DNA of 64,000 bases from positions 1,922,001-1,986,000 of the forward strand of contig AP017375.1 of NCBI GenBank assembly GCA_002355455.1. The letters run 5' to 3'. Shown here piece after piece: positions 54,698-63,145 of this stretch. The notes below the pieces were generated by a model. It had not been told where the DNA came from, made no database searches, and worked only from the letters and a program-made list of their open reading frames with translations. Source of the DNA: Stanieria sp. NIES-3757. GTDB lineage: Bacteria; Cyanobacteriota; Cyanobacteriia; Cyanobacteriales; Xenococcaceae. Each line of letters starts with the position of its first letter. The stretch's first letter is position 1. The translations under genes and the position numbers were made by a program.

Positions 54698-55195
54698 ATG
54701 TTAAAGCTAAAAAATCTTTTGGTTAACTTATTAATCGTTGTTTTAATTGTCTTAGCAAGTGATTTAATGTTCATTACCCAAGCAAAAGCTTTGACGCAGG
54801 ATTTTCAATGGACTGGTTCGACAGGATATTCAGCCAAAGCCACGTTTACTTATGATCAAACAACAGCCACGAAAATTATTTCCGAAAAAGGTACGGGTAG
54901 AACTAATCAGTTAAAGTCTCTGGTAGTTACCTTTTATAATCCTACTGGAGAAACTATTCACCAATACGAAAATGTAGTTAATGGCAAAACTCAAGGAAAT
55001 TATTTTGAATTTCACTTCGATACAGCAACTCAAAAACTGTTTGGAAATATCGATCTAGGTGGGGAACTGTCTGGAGAATTGTTTTTGAAGGGGACAGTCA
55101 ACCAACAATTATCCTTAATTGAAATTAAACCATCTGGCGAAGAACATCTGATTGATAGCGATGCTATTGCTAGTTTCGCTGCGGAGAAAAATTAG
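54698..55195 (+). CDS. Secreted cyanobacterial protein, unknown
   Basis: About 165 residues from ATG 54698. The 24 codons upstream in the same frame are basic and lack a signal, so the internal start is preferred. The signal peptide is L-L-V-N-L-L-I-V-V-L-I-V-L-A-S to A-K-A. The mature part is rich in beta-strand patterns (A-K-A-T-F-T-Y-D, L-V-V-T-F-Y-N-P-T-G, Y-F-E-F-H-F-D). This resembles secreted or PEP-CTERM-type cyanobacterial proteins, but no C-terminal anchor is present. Function unknown. Confidence 0.65.
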   Translation: MLKLKNLLVNLLIVVLIVLASDLMFITQAKALTQDFQWTGSTGYSAKATFTYDQTTATKIISEKGTGRTNQLKSLVVTFYNPTGETIHQYENVVNGKTQGNYFEFHFDTATQKLFGNIDLGGELSGELFLKGTVNQQLSLIEIKPSGEEHLIDSDAIASFAAEKN

Positions 55196-55255
55196 ATACA
55201 GTCATATTCTGGTTTTTGTTAATGGTTGATTGTTCATTGCTTATTGATAACTAGT

Positions 55256-55284
55256 GTAGAGACGTATCGCCGACACGCCTCTAC
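55256..55284. repeat. GAGACG-family imperfect palindrome with flanking GATAACT/GTAACTG
   Basis: GTAGAGACGT at 55256 pairs imperfectly with ACGCCTCTAC ending at 55284. GATAACT (upstream) and GGTAACTG (downstream) resemble the flanks of the copies at 8657 and 18151. Confidence 0.65.
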
Positions 55285-55391
55285 TGGTAACTGAAAATCC
55301 TCCTGCATAAAAAAATTATCCTCAACGTAACTAGAGAGTGAAGACAATAAACAACAAACAACAAAAAATTAAACTTTAGAGGTCTAGAACA

Positions 55392-55721
55392 ATGAAAAAA
55401 GCTGCTTTAATTATCTCCACTCTCGCTTTAACTCTTTCTCCTGTCGCTGCCTTCGCCCAACAAGCACAAAGTAATGTTCAAGCTGGTTCTAATGCTGCTG
55501 TAACTCAAGGATATGGTAACTACACTAACCAAGCTGTTTCTAACGACTTAACTCAAACTCAGTTAGATGTAGATGGTTATGGTATCGATCCTCAAATCCA
55601 ACAATCCGTACAAGCTGGTCAAAACCAAAGTGCTACTTTCGGAACTGGTAACGTAACTAATCAAGGTGTTTACAATAGTGCTGACCAATTACAATCTGAT
55701 TTTGATTATCTTCCCTACTAA
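55392..55721 (+). CDS. Small secreted protein with curlin-like repeats
   Basis: A 109-residue protein with a clear signal peptide (M-K-K-A-A-L-I-I-S-T to A-F-A-Q). The mature part is two imperfect repeats: Q-S-N-V-Q-A-G-S-N-A-A-V-T-Q-G-Y-G-N, and Q-Q-S-V-Q-A-G-Q-N-Q-S-A-T-F-G-T-G-N. Gln, Asn and Gly in a Q-x-G-x-N-x-A pattern resemble curli subunits (CsgA/CsgB), though only two repeats are seen and the export genes csgE-G are absent here. Shine-Dalgarno AGAGG lies about 9 nt upstream. A strong terminator follows at 55755. It may assemble on the cell surface. Confidence 0.7.
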   Translation: MKKAALIISTLALTLSPVAAFAQQAQSNVQAGSNAAVTQGYGNYTNQAVSNDLTQTQLDVDGYGIDPQIQQSVQAGQNQSATFGTGNVTNQGVYNSADQLQSDFDYLPY

Positions 55722-55754
55722 CAACTAAATCTAGCTTTCCTTCAAGATGAACCC

Positions 55755-55776
55755 AGGGGCTAAATGCCCCTTTTTT
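55755..55776 (+). terminator. Rho-independent terminator of the curlin-like gene
   Basis: AGGGGC-taaat-GCCCCT forms a 6-bp GC-rich stem followed by TTTTT. It lies 34 bp after the stop codon. On the other strand it also faces the end of the convergent hydrolase gene. Confidence 0.9.
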
Positions 55777-55789
55777 GCTATTAATTTTT

Positions 55790-56659
55790 TCAACCTAAAA
55801 ACTCGTGCATATATTGATTAACTAATTCTGGTCTTTCTTGTTGAACCCAATGACTACAGTTAGGAATATATTTAATTTGGAAGTCACTGACATATTCTTC
55901 AGTTCCGTAAGAAAGTTCTTTTCCCAACGCTGTATCGTTTTCACCCCAAATCATTAGGGTTGGGAGATCAAGCATTTTCCACTGCTGTTGGTTATTAGTG
56001 AGAAAACTATTATCAAAAATGTTGCGATAGTAATTTAACATCGCTGTTAATGCGCCTCGTTTTGCAGCAGCATCTTTGTAAGCTTCTAAATCTTCTTGAC
56101 TAAAAGCTGATTTATCAACTGCCATATTGGTAAAGGCAGAACTAATCAGTTCGTAATCGTTAGACTGGATAATTAATTCTGGAAGTAATGGTAATTGAAA
56201 CAAGAAAATATATGAACTTTTGAGAAGTTGTTGAGGCGATCGCAATCCTTGAGCAAATTTAGCAGGATGGGGTAGATTGAGAATAATTAATTTATCTACC
56301 ATTTCTGGATGATCATAAGCAAACGACCAAGCGATCGCGCCTCCCCAATCATGACCGACTAAAATGCAACTTTCATAACCCAATTTTCTAATTACGCCTT
56401 CTATATCTTTCGTTAATTCGCTCATTTTATAGGCTTCTATGTCTTTGGGTTTGTCGCTTTTGTTATAGCCTCTTAGATCGAGTGCAACTACTTTATAGTC
56501 TCGCGAGAATTCAGAAATTTGATGTCGCCACGAATACCAAAATTCAGGAAAGCCATGTAGCATCAGCATTAATTTACCTTCTCCCTGGGTAACGTAATGA
56601 AGATTAATACCATTGGTGTGAACGTAGCCTTCTTGCCAATCTTGTTTAAGTAAGGACAT
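55790..56659 (-). CDS. Alpha/beta hydrolase (epoxide hydrolase / haloalkane dehalogenase-like)
   Basis: A 289-residue enzyme with a complete catalytic set. The oxyanion motif is H-G-F-P-E-F (35-40), the nucleophile Asp104 lies in V-G-H-D-W-G-G, a late acid is in W-G-E-N-D-T-A-L-G, and H270 in C-S-H-W-V-Q-Q-E-R-P completes the triad. H-G-F-P-E and D-W-G-G fit epoxide hydrolases better than dehalogenases. A cap domain spans residues 140-220. It is a cytosolic enzyme of unknown substrate, alone on its strand. Confidence 0.9.
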   Translation of the reverse strand: MSLLKQDWQEGYVHTNGINLHYVTQGEGKLMLMLHGFPEFWYSWRHQISEFSRDYKVVALDLRGYNKSDKPKDIEAYKMSELTKDIEGVIRKLGYESCILVGHDWGGAIAWSFAYDHPEMVDKLIILNLPHPAKFAQGLRSPQQLLKSSYIFLFQLPLLPELIIQSNDYELISSAFTNMAVDKSAFSQEDLEAYKDAAAKRGALTAMLNYYRNIFDNSFLTNNQQQWKMLDLPTLMIWGENDTALGKELSYGTEEYVSDFQIKYIPNCSHWVQQERPELVNQYMHEFLG

Positions 56660-56841
56660 AAATTTTTTCTCCTATAATATTGGATTAGGAATTACTAAAA
56701 AAAGTTACTAAAATCGAAAGAGCGATCGGTTTTTACTAAAGCAGGTTTTATTTAAGTGTAGAAAATCTCTGGCAACGCTAATGATCGCAGCGTAAATCGT
56801 TACACTGATAACTGAAGGATTGATAATTGATAACTGATTAA

Positions 56842-58464
56842 GTGAATCTATTCCAAGAAGAACGTTTATTATTTACTCCTGCTTCTCCTGAAGCTAATGC
56901 TATCCCAATTATTTTTGCTTTTCCTAATCAATACACCGTTGGGATTACTAGTTTAGGTTATCAAATTGTTTGGGCTACATTGGCGATGCGTTCTGATGTC
57001 CAGGTCAGCCGTTTATTTACCGATTTACAGGAATCTTTACCCAAATCACCAGAATTATTAGGATTTTCTTTTTCTTGGGAACTAGATTACGTCAATATTT
57101 TTAATCTCTTAGAATCTCTAGACATTCCTCTACGTAGTAACCAACGTCAGGATCATCATCCTTTAGTTTTTGGTGGTGGTTCAGTTTTTACGGCTAACCC
57201 TGAACCTTTTGCGGATTTTTTTGATGTCATTTTGTTAGGAGATGGAGAGAATTTACTCGATAATTTTATTGCTGCGTATCAGGAAGTTAGAACAGCTAAA
57301 CGAGAAGTTAAATTGCGTCATTTAGCCCAAATTCCTGGGGTTTACGTCCCTAGCTTGTATCAAGTAACCTATGATAGTCCCGATGGAACTATTAAATCTA
57401 TTGAACCAATTGAAAATTGTATTCCTGCCGTAGTTACCAAACAAACCTATCGAGGCGATATCCTTTCCGCCTCTACTGTAGTAACCCCAAAAGCTGCTTG
57501 GGAAAATATTTTTATGGTGGAAGTAGTCAGAAGTTGTCCAGAAATGTGTCGTTTTTGTTTGGCAAGTTATTTGACTTTACCATTCCGCACGGCTTCTTTA
57601 GAAGGTTCTCTCATCCCAGCGATTGAACGAGGATTACAAGTAACTAACCGATTGGGTTTACTAGGGGCTTCGGTTACTCAACATCCAGAATTTGAAACCC
57701 TACTAGATTATTTATCCCAACCCAAATATGACGAAGTTCGCCTCAGTCTTGCTTCAGTACGAACCAATACAGTTACAGAAAAATTAGCCCAAACTCTAGC
57801 GAAAAGAGATACTCGTTCGATTACTATTGCCGTAGAAAGTGGTTCGGAAAGACTACGAAAAATTATCAATAAAAAACTCAGCAACGAAGAAATTATTCAA
57901 GCTGCCCAAAATGCCCAAGCAGGAGGTTTAAAAGCAATTAAATTTTATGGGATGGCTGGTGTACCAGGAGAAGAAATTGAAGATATCGAAGCAACTGTGG
58001 CAATGATGCAAGCTGTTAAGAAAGCTGCCCCGTGCTTACGATTAACTCTTGGTTGTAGCACTTTTGTTCCTAAATCTCATACTCCGTTTCAATGGTTTGG
58101 AGTCAATCCGGAAGCTAAAAAAAGATTGAAATTTTTAGAGAAAAAATTGGGTACTTTAGGAATTGATTTTCGTCCTGAAAGTTATAATTGGTCAGTAATT
58201 CAAGCCTTGATTTCTAGAGGCGATCGCCGTTTAGCCAAATTATTAGAATTAACTAGAGAATATGGTGATTCTGTCGGTAGTTATAAACGAGCTTTTAAAC
58301 AACTTAAAGGTCAAATTCCGAGTTTAGATTATTACGTTCATCATAATTGGCAAAGCAATCAAATTTTACCTTGGCATCATCTTCAAGGTGCTTTACCTCA
58401 AACTACTCTTGTCAAACATCTTGAAGAGGCAATGAATTATTTTCCTCAATCTTCTCTAGCTTAA
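56842..58464 (+). CDS. Radical SAM protein with B12-binding-like N domain
   Basis: A 540-residue protein starting at GTG 56842. Residues 20-145 form a B12-binding-like Rossmann fold (F-G-G-G-S-V-F-T-A-N-P-E-P, L-L-G-D-G-E). The radical SAM cluster motif is C232-P-E-M-C236-R-F-C239. G-G-L-K-A-I-K-F-Y-G-M and L-R-L-T-L-G-C-S-T-F-V-P-K are later core strands of the barrel. It resembles the TIGR03960-type radical SAM family, whose substrates are unknown. It is followed 150 bp downstream by the chlH paralog on the same strand, so a tetrapyrrole link is possible but unproved. Confidence 0.88.
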   Translation: MNLFQEERLLFTPASPEANAIPIIFAFPNQYTVGITSLGYQIVWATLAMRSDVQVSRLFTDLQESLPKSPELLGFSFSWELDYVNIFNLLESLDIPLRSNQRQDHHPLVFGGGSVFTANPEPFADFFDVILLGDGENLLDNFIAAYQEVRTAKREVKLRHLAQIPGVYVPSLYQVTYDSPDGTIKSIEPIENCIPAVVTKQTYRGDILSASTVVTPKAAWENIFMVEVVRSCPEMCRFCLASYLTLPFRTASLEGSLIPAIERGLQVTNRLGLLGASVTQHPEFETLLDYLSQPKYDEVRLSLASVRTNTVTEKLAQTLAKRDTRSITIAVESGSERLRKIINKKLSNEEIIQAAQNAQAGGLKAIKFYGMAGVPGEEIEDIEATVAMMQAVKKAAPCLRLTLGCSTFVPKSHTPFQWFGVNPEAKKRLKFLEKKLGTLGIDFRPESYNWSVIQALISRGDRRLAKLLELTREYGDSVGSYKRAFKQLKGQIPSLDYYVHHNWQSNQILPWHHLQGALPQTTLVKHLEEAMNYFPQSSLA

Positions 58465-58614
58465 AGATACTCTTTTAAAGAATCTAATCTTGTTCGATCT
58501 TTTTCAAACTAATCAAACTAAAAAGTAATTCAAGATTCAATTAACTCCCATTATTGAAAAGTTTCTTTTAGGATTGAAGTAAATAAGATCAAGAAATTTA
58601 AAAAAGCTGGAAAT

Positions 58615-61600
58615 ATGAAACGGATCGTCTTGATTGCTGGATTTGAATCATTTAACGCCAACTTGTACCGTCAAGCTGCCCAAATCTCTACATCTCGTTG
58701 TAATGAATTAGAAATTCAGGTATTTAGCGATCGCGATATTACCAGTTTTCCTGATAAAATAGAAACTGCCCTACAATCTGCTGATGTTTTCTTTGCTAGT
58801 CTGATTTTTGATTACGACCAAGTAATGTGGTTACGGCAGCGAGTCGAACAGATTCCAATTCGGTTAGTTTTTGAGTCAGCTTTAGAGTTAATGAGTCTGA
58901 CACGGTTGGGTAAGTTTGCCATTGGCGACAAACCGAAAGGAATGCCGAAACCTGTCCAATTTATTCTAAGTAAGTTTAGTAATAGCAGAGAAGAAGACAA
59001 ACTTGCAGGTTATCTTAGTTTTTTAAAAACGGGTCCCAAATTACTTAAATATATTCCTGCTAAAAAAGTCCAAGATTTACGCAATTGGTTAATTATTTAT
59101 GGTTATTGGAATGCAGGTGGCACAGAAAATGTTGCTGCTATGTTTTGGACAATAACTGAGAAATATTTAGGTTTAAAAGTAGGTGAAATTCCTTCAGTAA
59201 TTGAAACCCCAAATATGGGTTTATTGCATCCCGATTACCAGGGTTATTTTACCTCACCTAAAGATTATCTAGATTGGTATCAAAACCACGTAGAGACAAG
59301 ATATATCGCGTCTCTACAACCCGTCATTGCTATTTTGTTATATCGCAAGCACGTTATTACCAAACAACCCTATATTCCTCAATTAATTCGTTATTTTGAA
59401 GCAGAAAAATTAATCCCTTTACCTATATTTATTAACGGCGTGGAAGGTCATGTTGCTGTTAGAGATTGGTTGACTACTAATTATGAACAATTACAGCGAG
59501 AAAAAGGAAATAAAGAAATACTTTCTTTATCAGAAAATGCCGTAAAAATTGATGCCATAGTTTCTACAATTGGGTTTCCTTTAGTTGGTGGTCCGGCTGG
59601 TTCAATGGAAGCAGGAAGACAAGTAGAAGTTGCGAAAAGAATTCTTGCTGCTAAAAATGTTCCGTATATTGTTGCTGCACCTTTATTAATTCAAGATATT
59701 CATTCTTGGACAAGAAAAGGAATAGGCGGTTTACAAAGTGTAGTTTTATATTCTTTACCAGAATTAGATGGTGCGATCGATACTGTACCTTTGGGTGGTT
59801 TAGTAGGAGAAGATATTTATCTGATTCCAGAACGAGTAAAACGTTTAACAGGAAGAATTAAAAACTGGATTAAACTAAAACAAACCGAACCAAAAGATCG
59901 TAAAATTGCTATTATTTTATATGGCTTTCCTCCTGGTTATGGTGCAACAGGAACTGCTGCCTTATTAAATGTTCCGAAAAGTTTGCTTAACTTTCTTTTG
60001 GCTTTAAAAGAACAAGGTTATGATGTAGGAAAGTTACCAGAAGATGGCGAAGAAATTATTAATCAAGTCAAGCAAGCAGATACAACCGATTTACATTTAT
60101 CGTTAGAAAATTTTACTGGTAATGGAATTAAAACTGATGGCAAAGGACAAGTAGCTGTAAATGTTCGTACTTTAGAAAAATGGCTTGGTTATTTATTAAC
60201 AACTAGAGTAGAAAAACAATGGAAATCTTTAACAGATACAGGCATTAAAACCTATGGTGATGATTTTCATATTGGTGGCATTCAATTAGGAAATATTTGG
60301 ATTGGAGTTCAACCACCTTTAGGAGTTTCTGGTGATCCGATGAGGTTAATGTTTGAAAAAGATCTAACTCCCCATCCTCAGTATGCTGCTTTTTATAAAT
60401 GGTTACAAAATGATTTTCAAGCAAATGCTGTTGTCCATTTTGGAATGCACGGAACTGTGGAATGGTTACCTGGTTCACCATTAGGAAATACTGGTTATTC
60501 TTGGTCAGATATTTTACTCGGAAATCTTCCTAATCTTTATATTTATGCTGCTAATAATCCTTCTGAATCTCTCTTGGCAAAAAGAAGAGGTTATGGAGTT
60601 TTAATTTCTCACAATGTACCACCCTATGGAAGGGCTGGTTTATATAAAGAATTGATTTCCTTACGGGATTTAATTGCTGAATATCGAGAAGATACTGAGA
60701 AAAATTATGTTCTGAAAGATATTATTTGTCAGAAAATTGTTGATACTGGTTTAGATGCGGATTGCAAATTTGAGGAAGGAGAAAAGTTAGGTATTGCTTT
60801 TAATGTCGAGAATGCCAAGTTATTTAGTAAGAAAGTAATTAATGAGTATTTTGTAAAAGTATATGAGTATTTGCAAGTAGTCGAACAAAGATTATTTTCT
60901 TCAGGGTTACACGTATTAGGAAACGCACCTAATGATGAAGAATTAAAATCTTATTTAGAAGCTTATTTTGGGGATGATTTATCGGTAGATTTAATTGATT
61001 TAATAATCGCCCACAAAGACCCAGAAGCACAAAGAATTGTAGAGACGCAACATGTTGCGTCTAATCGATTAGAAGAAGCGCAAAAAATTAGAGATTTATT
61101 AGAACAAAATAGGGATGAATTAACTAATCTTTTACGAGGATTAAATGGTGAATATATTCCTCCTGCGCCTGGGGGAGATTTGTTAAGAGATGGTTCGGGA
61201 GTATTACCTACTGGTAGAAACATTCATGCTTTAGATCCCTATCGAATGCCTTCACCTGCTGCTTATGAAAGAGGAAAAGAAATTGCTAAAAAAATTATTG
61301 CCCAACATTTAGAAGAAAAGGGAACTTATCCTGAAACTGTCGCAGTAATGTTATGGGGTTTGGATGCGATTAAAACCAAAGGTGAATCTTTAGGAATTTT
61401 ATTAGAATTAATTGGGGCTGAACCTGTTAAAGAAGGTACGGGAAGAATTGTCCGTTATGAATTAAAATCTTTGGCAGAATTAGGACATCCTCGGATTGAT
61501 GTTTTGGCTAATCTTTCAGGTATTTTCCGAGATACTTTTGTCAATATTATTGAGTTATTAGACGATTTATTTCAACGGGCAGCAGAAGCCGATGAATCAC

Positions 61601-62385
61601 CAGAAAATAATTTTATTCGTAAACATTATTTAGAGTTAAAATCCCAAGGAATTGACAATGCTTCAGCACGATTATTTTCTAATCCTGCTGGTGATTTTGG
61701 TTCCTTAGTAAATGACCAAGTTGTTGATGGAAATTGGGAATCTGGAGACGAACTTGCTAATACTTGGAAAAATCGTAATGTGTTTAGTTATGGACGCAAA
61801 GATAAAGGACAAGCGCGTCCAGAAATTTTAAATCAATTATTACAAACTAGCGAAAGAATTGTACAAGAAATTGATTCAGTTGAATATGGTTTAACTGATA
61901 TTCAAGAATATTATGGCAATACAGGAGGATTAAAATTAGCTGCGGAAAAACAAAGTGGTAAGCAAGTCGAAGCTTCCTTTGTAGAAAGCTTTTCTAAAGA
62001 TACTAATCCCCGTAAGTTAAAAGATTTATTGCGCTTAGAATACCGTACTAAATTACTCAACCCCAAATGGGCAGAAGCAATGTCCAGTCAAGGTTCTGGT
62101 GGTGCTTACGAAATTTCTCAACGAATGACTGCTTTAATCGGTTGGGGTGGTACAGCTAATTTTAGAGATGATTGGGTTTACGATCAAGCAGCCGATACTT
62201 ACGCTTTAGATGCAGAGATGGCTGCTAAGTTGAGAGAAGCTAACCCCGAAGCGTTTCGTAATATTGTCGGTAGAATGATTGAGGCACACGGGCGCGGTTT
62301 TTGGGATGCGGATGAAGAGAAGTTGCAGAAGTTACGGGAGTTATACAACTTAACAGAAGATGAATTGGAAGGAGTTACAGTATAA
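58615..62385 (+). CDS. chlH: Magnesium chelatase subunit H, short paralog
   Basis: A 1256-residue BchH/ChlH/CobN-family protein. It inserts Mg2+ into protoporphyrin IX together with ChlI and ChlD. An N-terminal DUF3479-like domain (1-165) is followed by the large domain with M-H-G-T-V-E-W-L-P-G-S-P-L-G-N-T-G-Y (about 605-622), and a C-terminal A-L-I-G-W-G-G-T-A-N-F-R-D-D-W. Canonical cyanobacterial ChlH is about 1330 residues with a different N terminus. This one, starting M-K-R-I-V-L-I-A-G-F-E-S, looks like the second, shorter paralog. Two palindromic repeats (59290-59317 and 61043-61062) are translated inside it. A hicAB pair follows. Confidence 0.9.
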   Translation: MKRIVLIAGFESFNANLYRQAAQISTSRCNELEIQVFSDRDITSFPDKIETALQSADVFFASLIFDYDQVMWLRQRVEQIPIRLVFESALELMSLTRLGKFAIGDKPKGMPKPVQFILSKFSNSREEDKLAGYLSFLKTGPKLLKYIPAKKVQDLRNWLIIYGYWNAGGTENVAAMFWTITEKYLGLKVGEIPSVIETPNMGLLHPDYQGYFTSPKDYLDWYQNHVETRYIASLQPVIAILLYRKHVITKQPYIPQLIRYFEAEKLIPLPIFINGVEGHVAVRDWLTTNYEQLQREKGNKEILSLSENAVKIDAIVSTIGFPLVGGPAGSMEAGRQVEVAKRILAAKNVPYIVAAPLLIQDIHSWTRKGIGGLQSVVLYSLPELDGAIDTVPLGGLVGEDIYLIPERVKRLTGRIKNWIKLKQTEPKDRKIAIILYGFPPGYGATGTAALLNVPKSLLNFLLALKEQGYDVGKLPEDGEEIINQVKQADTTDLHLSLENFTGNGIKTDGKGQVAVNVRTLEKWLGYLLTTRVEKQWKSLTDTGIKTYGDDFHIGGIQLGNIWIGVQPPLGVSGDPMRLMFEKDLTPHPQYAAFYKWLQNDFQANAVVHFGMHGTVEWLPGSPLGNTGYSWSDILLGNLPNLYIYAANNPSESLLAKRRGYGVLISHNVPPYGRAGLYKELISLRDLIAEYREDTEKNYVLKDIICQKIVDTGLDADCKFEEGEKLGIAFNVENAKLFSKKVINEYFVKVYEYLQVVEQRLFSSGLHVLGNAPNDEELKSYLEAYFGDDLSVDLIDLIIAHKDPEAQRIVETQHVASNRLEEAQKIRDLLEQNRDELTNLLRGLNGEYIPPAPGGDLLRDGSGVLPTGRNIHALDPYRMPSPAAYERGKEIAKKIIAQHLEEKGTYPETVAVMLWGLDAIKTKGESLGILLELIGAEPVKEGTGRIVRYELKSLAELGHPRIDVLANLSGIFRDTFVNIIELLDDLFQRAAEADESPENNFIRKHYLELKSQGIDNASARLFSNPAGDFGSLVNDQVVDGNWESGDELANTWKNRNVFSYGRKDKGQARPEILNQLLQTSERIVQEIDSVEYGLTDIQEYYGNTGGLKLAAEKQSGKQVEASFVESFSKDTNPRKLKDLLRLEYRTKLLNPKWAEAMSSQGSGGAYEISQRMTALIGWGGTANFRDDWVYDQAADTYALDAEMAAKLREANPEAFRNIVGRMIEAHGRGFWDADEEKLQKLRELYNLTEDELEGVTV
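59290..59317. repeat. GAGACG-family palindrome inside chlH
   Basis: GTAGAGAC (59290-59297) pairs with GTCTCTAC (59310-59317), and the inner GATATATC is also symmetrical. It encodes V-E-T-R-Y-I-A-S-L. Removal would leave the conserved flanks (L-D-W-Y-Q-N-H and V-I-A-I-L-L-Y-R-K-H). Confidence 0.75.
61043..61062. repeat. GAGACG-family perfect palindrome inside chlH
   Basis: AGACGCAACATGTTGCGTCT is a perfect 20-bp palindrome preceded by GTAG. With that it encodes V-E-T-Q-H-V-A-S, in the same frame as the copy at 59290. It lies in a region of variable length between conserved blocks of the family. Confidence 0.8.
62293..62329. repeat. 37-bp segment of chlH 3' end, near-copy downstream of hicAB
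   Basis: This part of chlH (G-R-G-F-W-D-A-D-E-E-K-L-Q) recurs at 62894-62930 with 3 differences in 37 bp, exactly 601 bp away. Confidence 0.75.
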
Positions 62386-62409
62386 AAAATTAGTTTTTAC
62401 ATCTGCTGG

Positions 62410-62613
62410 ATGCCTAAAAAAATTAGAGAGTTAAAAAATATTTTACGGAAGGCAGGTTTTAAAGAAACTAGTGGCAAAGGAAGCCATACAAAATGGTCAC
62501 ATCCGTTATTATCGGGAAAAATAATTTTATCTGGTAAAGATGGAAGTGATGCTAAACCATACCAAGAAAAAGACGTAGAAAAAGCTTTAAAGAGATTAAG
62601 AGAAATAAATTGA
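62410..62613 (+). CDS. hicA: HicA family toxin (mRNA interferase)
   Basis: A 67-residue double-stranded RNA-binding fold protein. K-K-I-R-E-L-K-N-I-L-R-K-A-G-F and G-K-G-S-H26-T-K-W-S-H-P contain the family catalytic His. HicA cleaves mRNA. It lies 24 bp after the chlH stop, followed by hicB with a 1-bp gap. In this order (hicA first) it is a classic HicAB type II toxin-antitoxin module. The gene is intact. Confidence 0.93.
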   Translation: MPKKIRELKNILRKAGFKETSGKGSHTKWSHPLLSGKIILSGKDGSDAKPYQEKDVEKALKRLREIN

Positions 62614-62614
62614 T

Positions 62615-62827
62615 ATGAATCCAAATTATTCCATTATTATTCAATGGTCAGATGAAGATAACTGCTTTGTAGCTAGCCTTCCAGAATGGGGCGAATTTTG
62701 TCATACTCACGGTGATACTTATGCAGAAGCACTTAAAAATGCTGAAGAAGTATTAGAGTTATTAATTGAATCTGCTTTAGAAGAAGGCGAAACGTTACCA
62801 GAAGTCAAAAAGTTTGTAGTCTCTTAG
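62615..62827 (+). CDS. hicB: HicB family antitoxin
   Basis: A 70-residue partial-RNase-H-fold antitoxin: Y-S-I-I-I-Q-W-S-D-E-D-N-C-F-V-A-S-L-P, then G-D-T-Y-A-E-A-L-K-N-A-E-E-V-L-E-L. It lacks a C-terminal DNA-binding helix domain, as short HicB members do. The start ATG is 2 bp after the hicA stop, so translation is coupled. It neutralises HicA. Confidence 0.93.
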   Translation: MNPNYSIIIQWSDEDNCFVASLPEWGEFCHTHGDTYAEALKNAEEVLELLIESALEEGETLPEVKKFVVS

Positions 62828-63145
62828 TCAATTAATTTACATCAAATGTAAATCATTAAATAATATGAGACTCTATCGCTTCAAACAAATGGACGTGGTT
62901 TTTGGGATGCGGATAAAGAGGAGTTGCAGAATATTTTTAGTAAAAAAAAGCTGCGATCGCAACATACAAACAAAGCCACAGAATTGATAAATGCGATCAC
63001 GACTAAATGAAAATAAAATATCAAATAAGCGATCGCATTTAAATAAAATTTTTTTCAAGTAACTAATCTAGTTTAAACATCTTGTATCAGGTGACATAGA
63101 CAAGGTAAGCTCCGTTCAAGAATAAAAAAAGGACTTAGAAACTCA
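62828..63145. other. Intergenic region with relic of the chlH 3' end
   Basis: 318 bp without a gene. Position 62894-62930 is a near-copy of chlH codons (G-R-G-F-W-D-A-D-K-E-E-L-Q in frame). HIP1 octamers occur at 62953-62961 and 63029-63037. No RNA is recognised. Confidence 0.65.
62894..62930 (+). pseudogene. Fragment of chlH 3' end (copy after hicAB)
   Basis: 34 of 37 bases match chlH 62293-62329. It continues in frame only briefly (then I-F-S-K-K-K). It has no function of its own and marks a past duplication or insertion event. Confidence 0.7.

Noticed and set aside
62873-63058. 61-codon minus strand ORF after hicB
   Set aside because: It covers the chlH relic and HIP1 sites on the opposite strand; no start signal.
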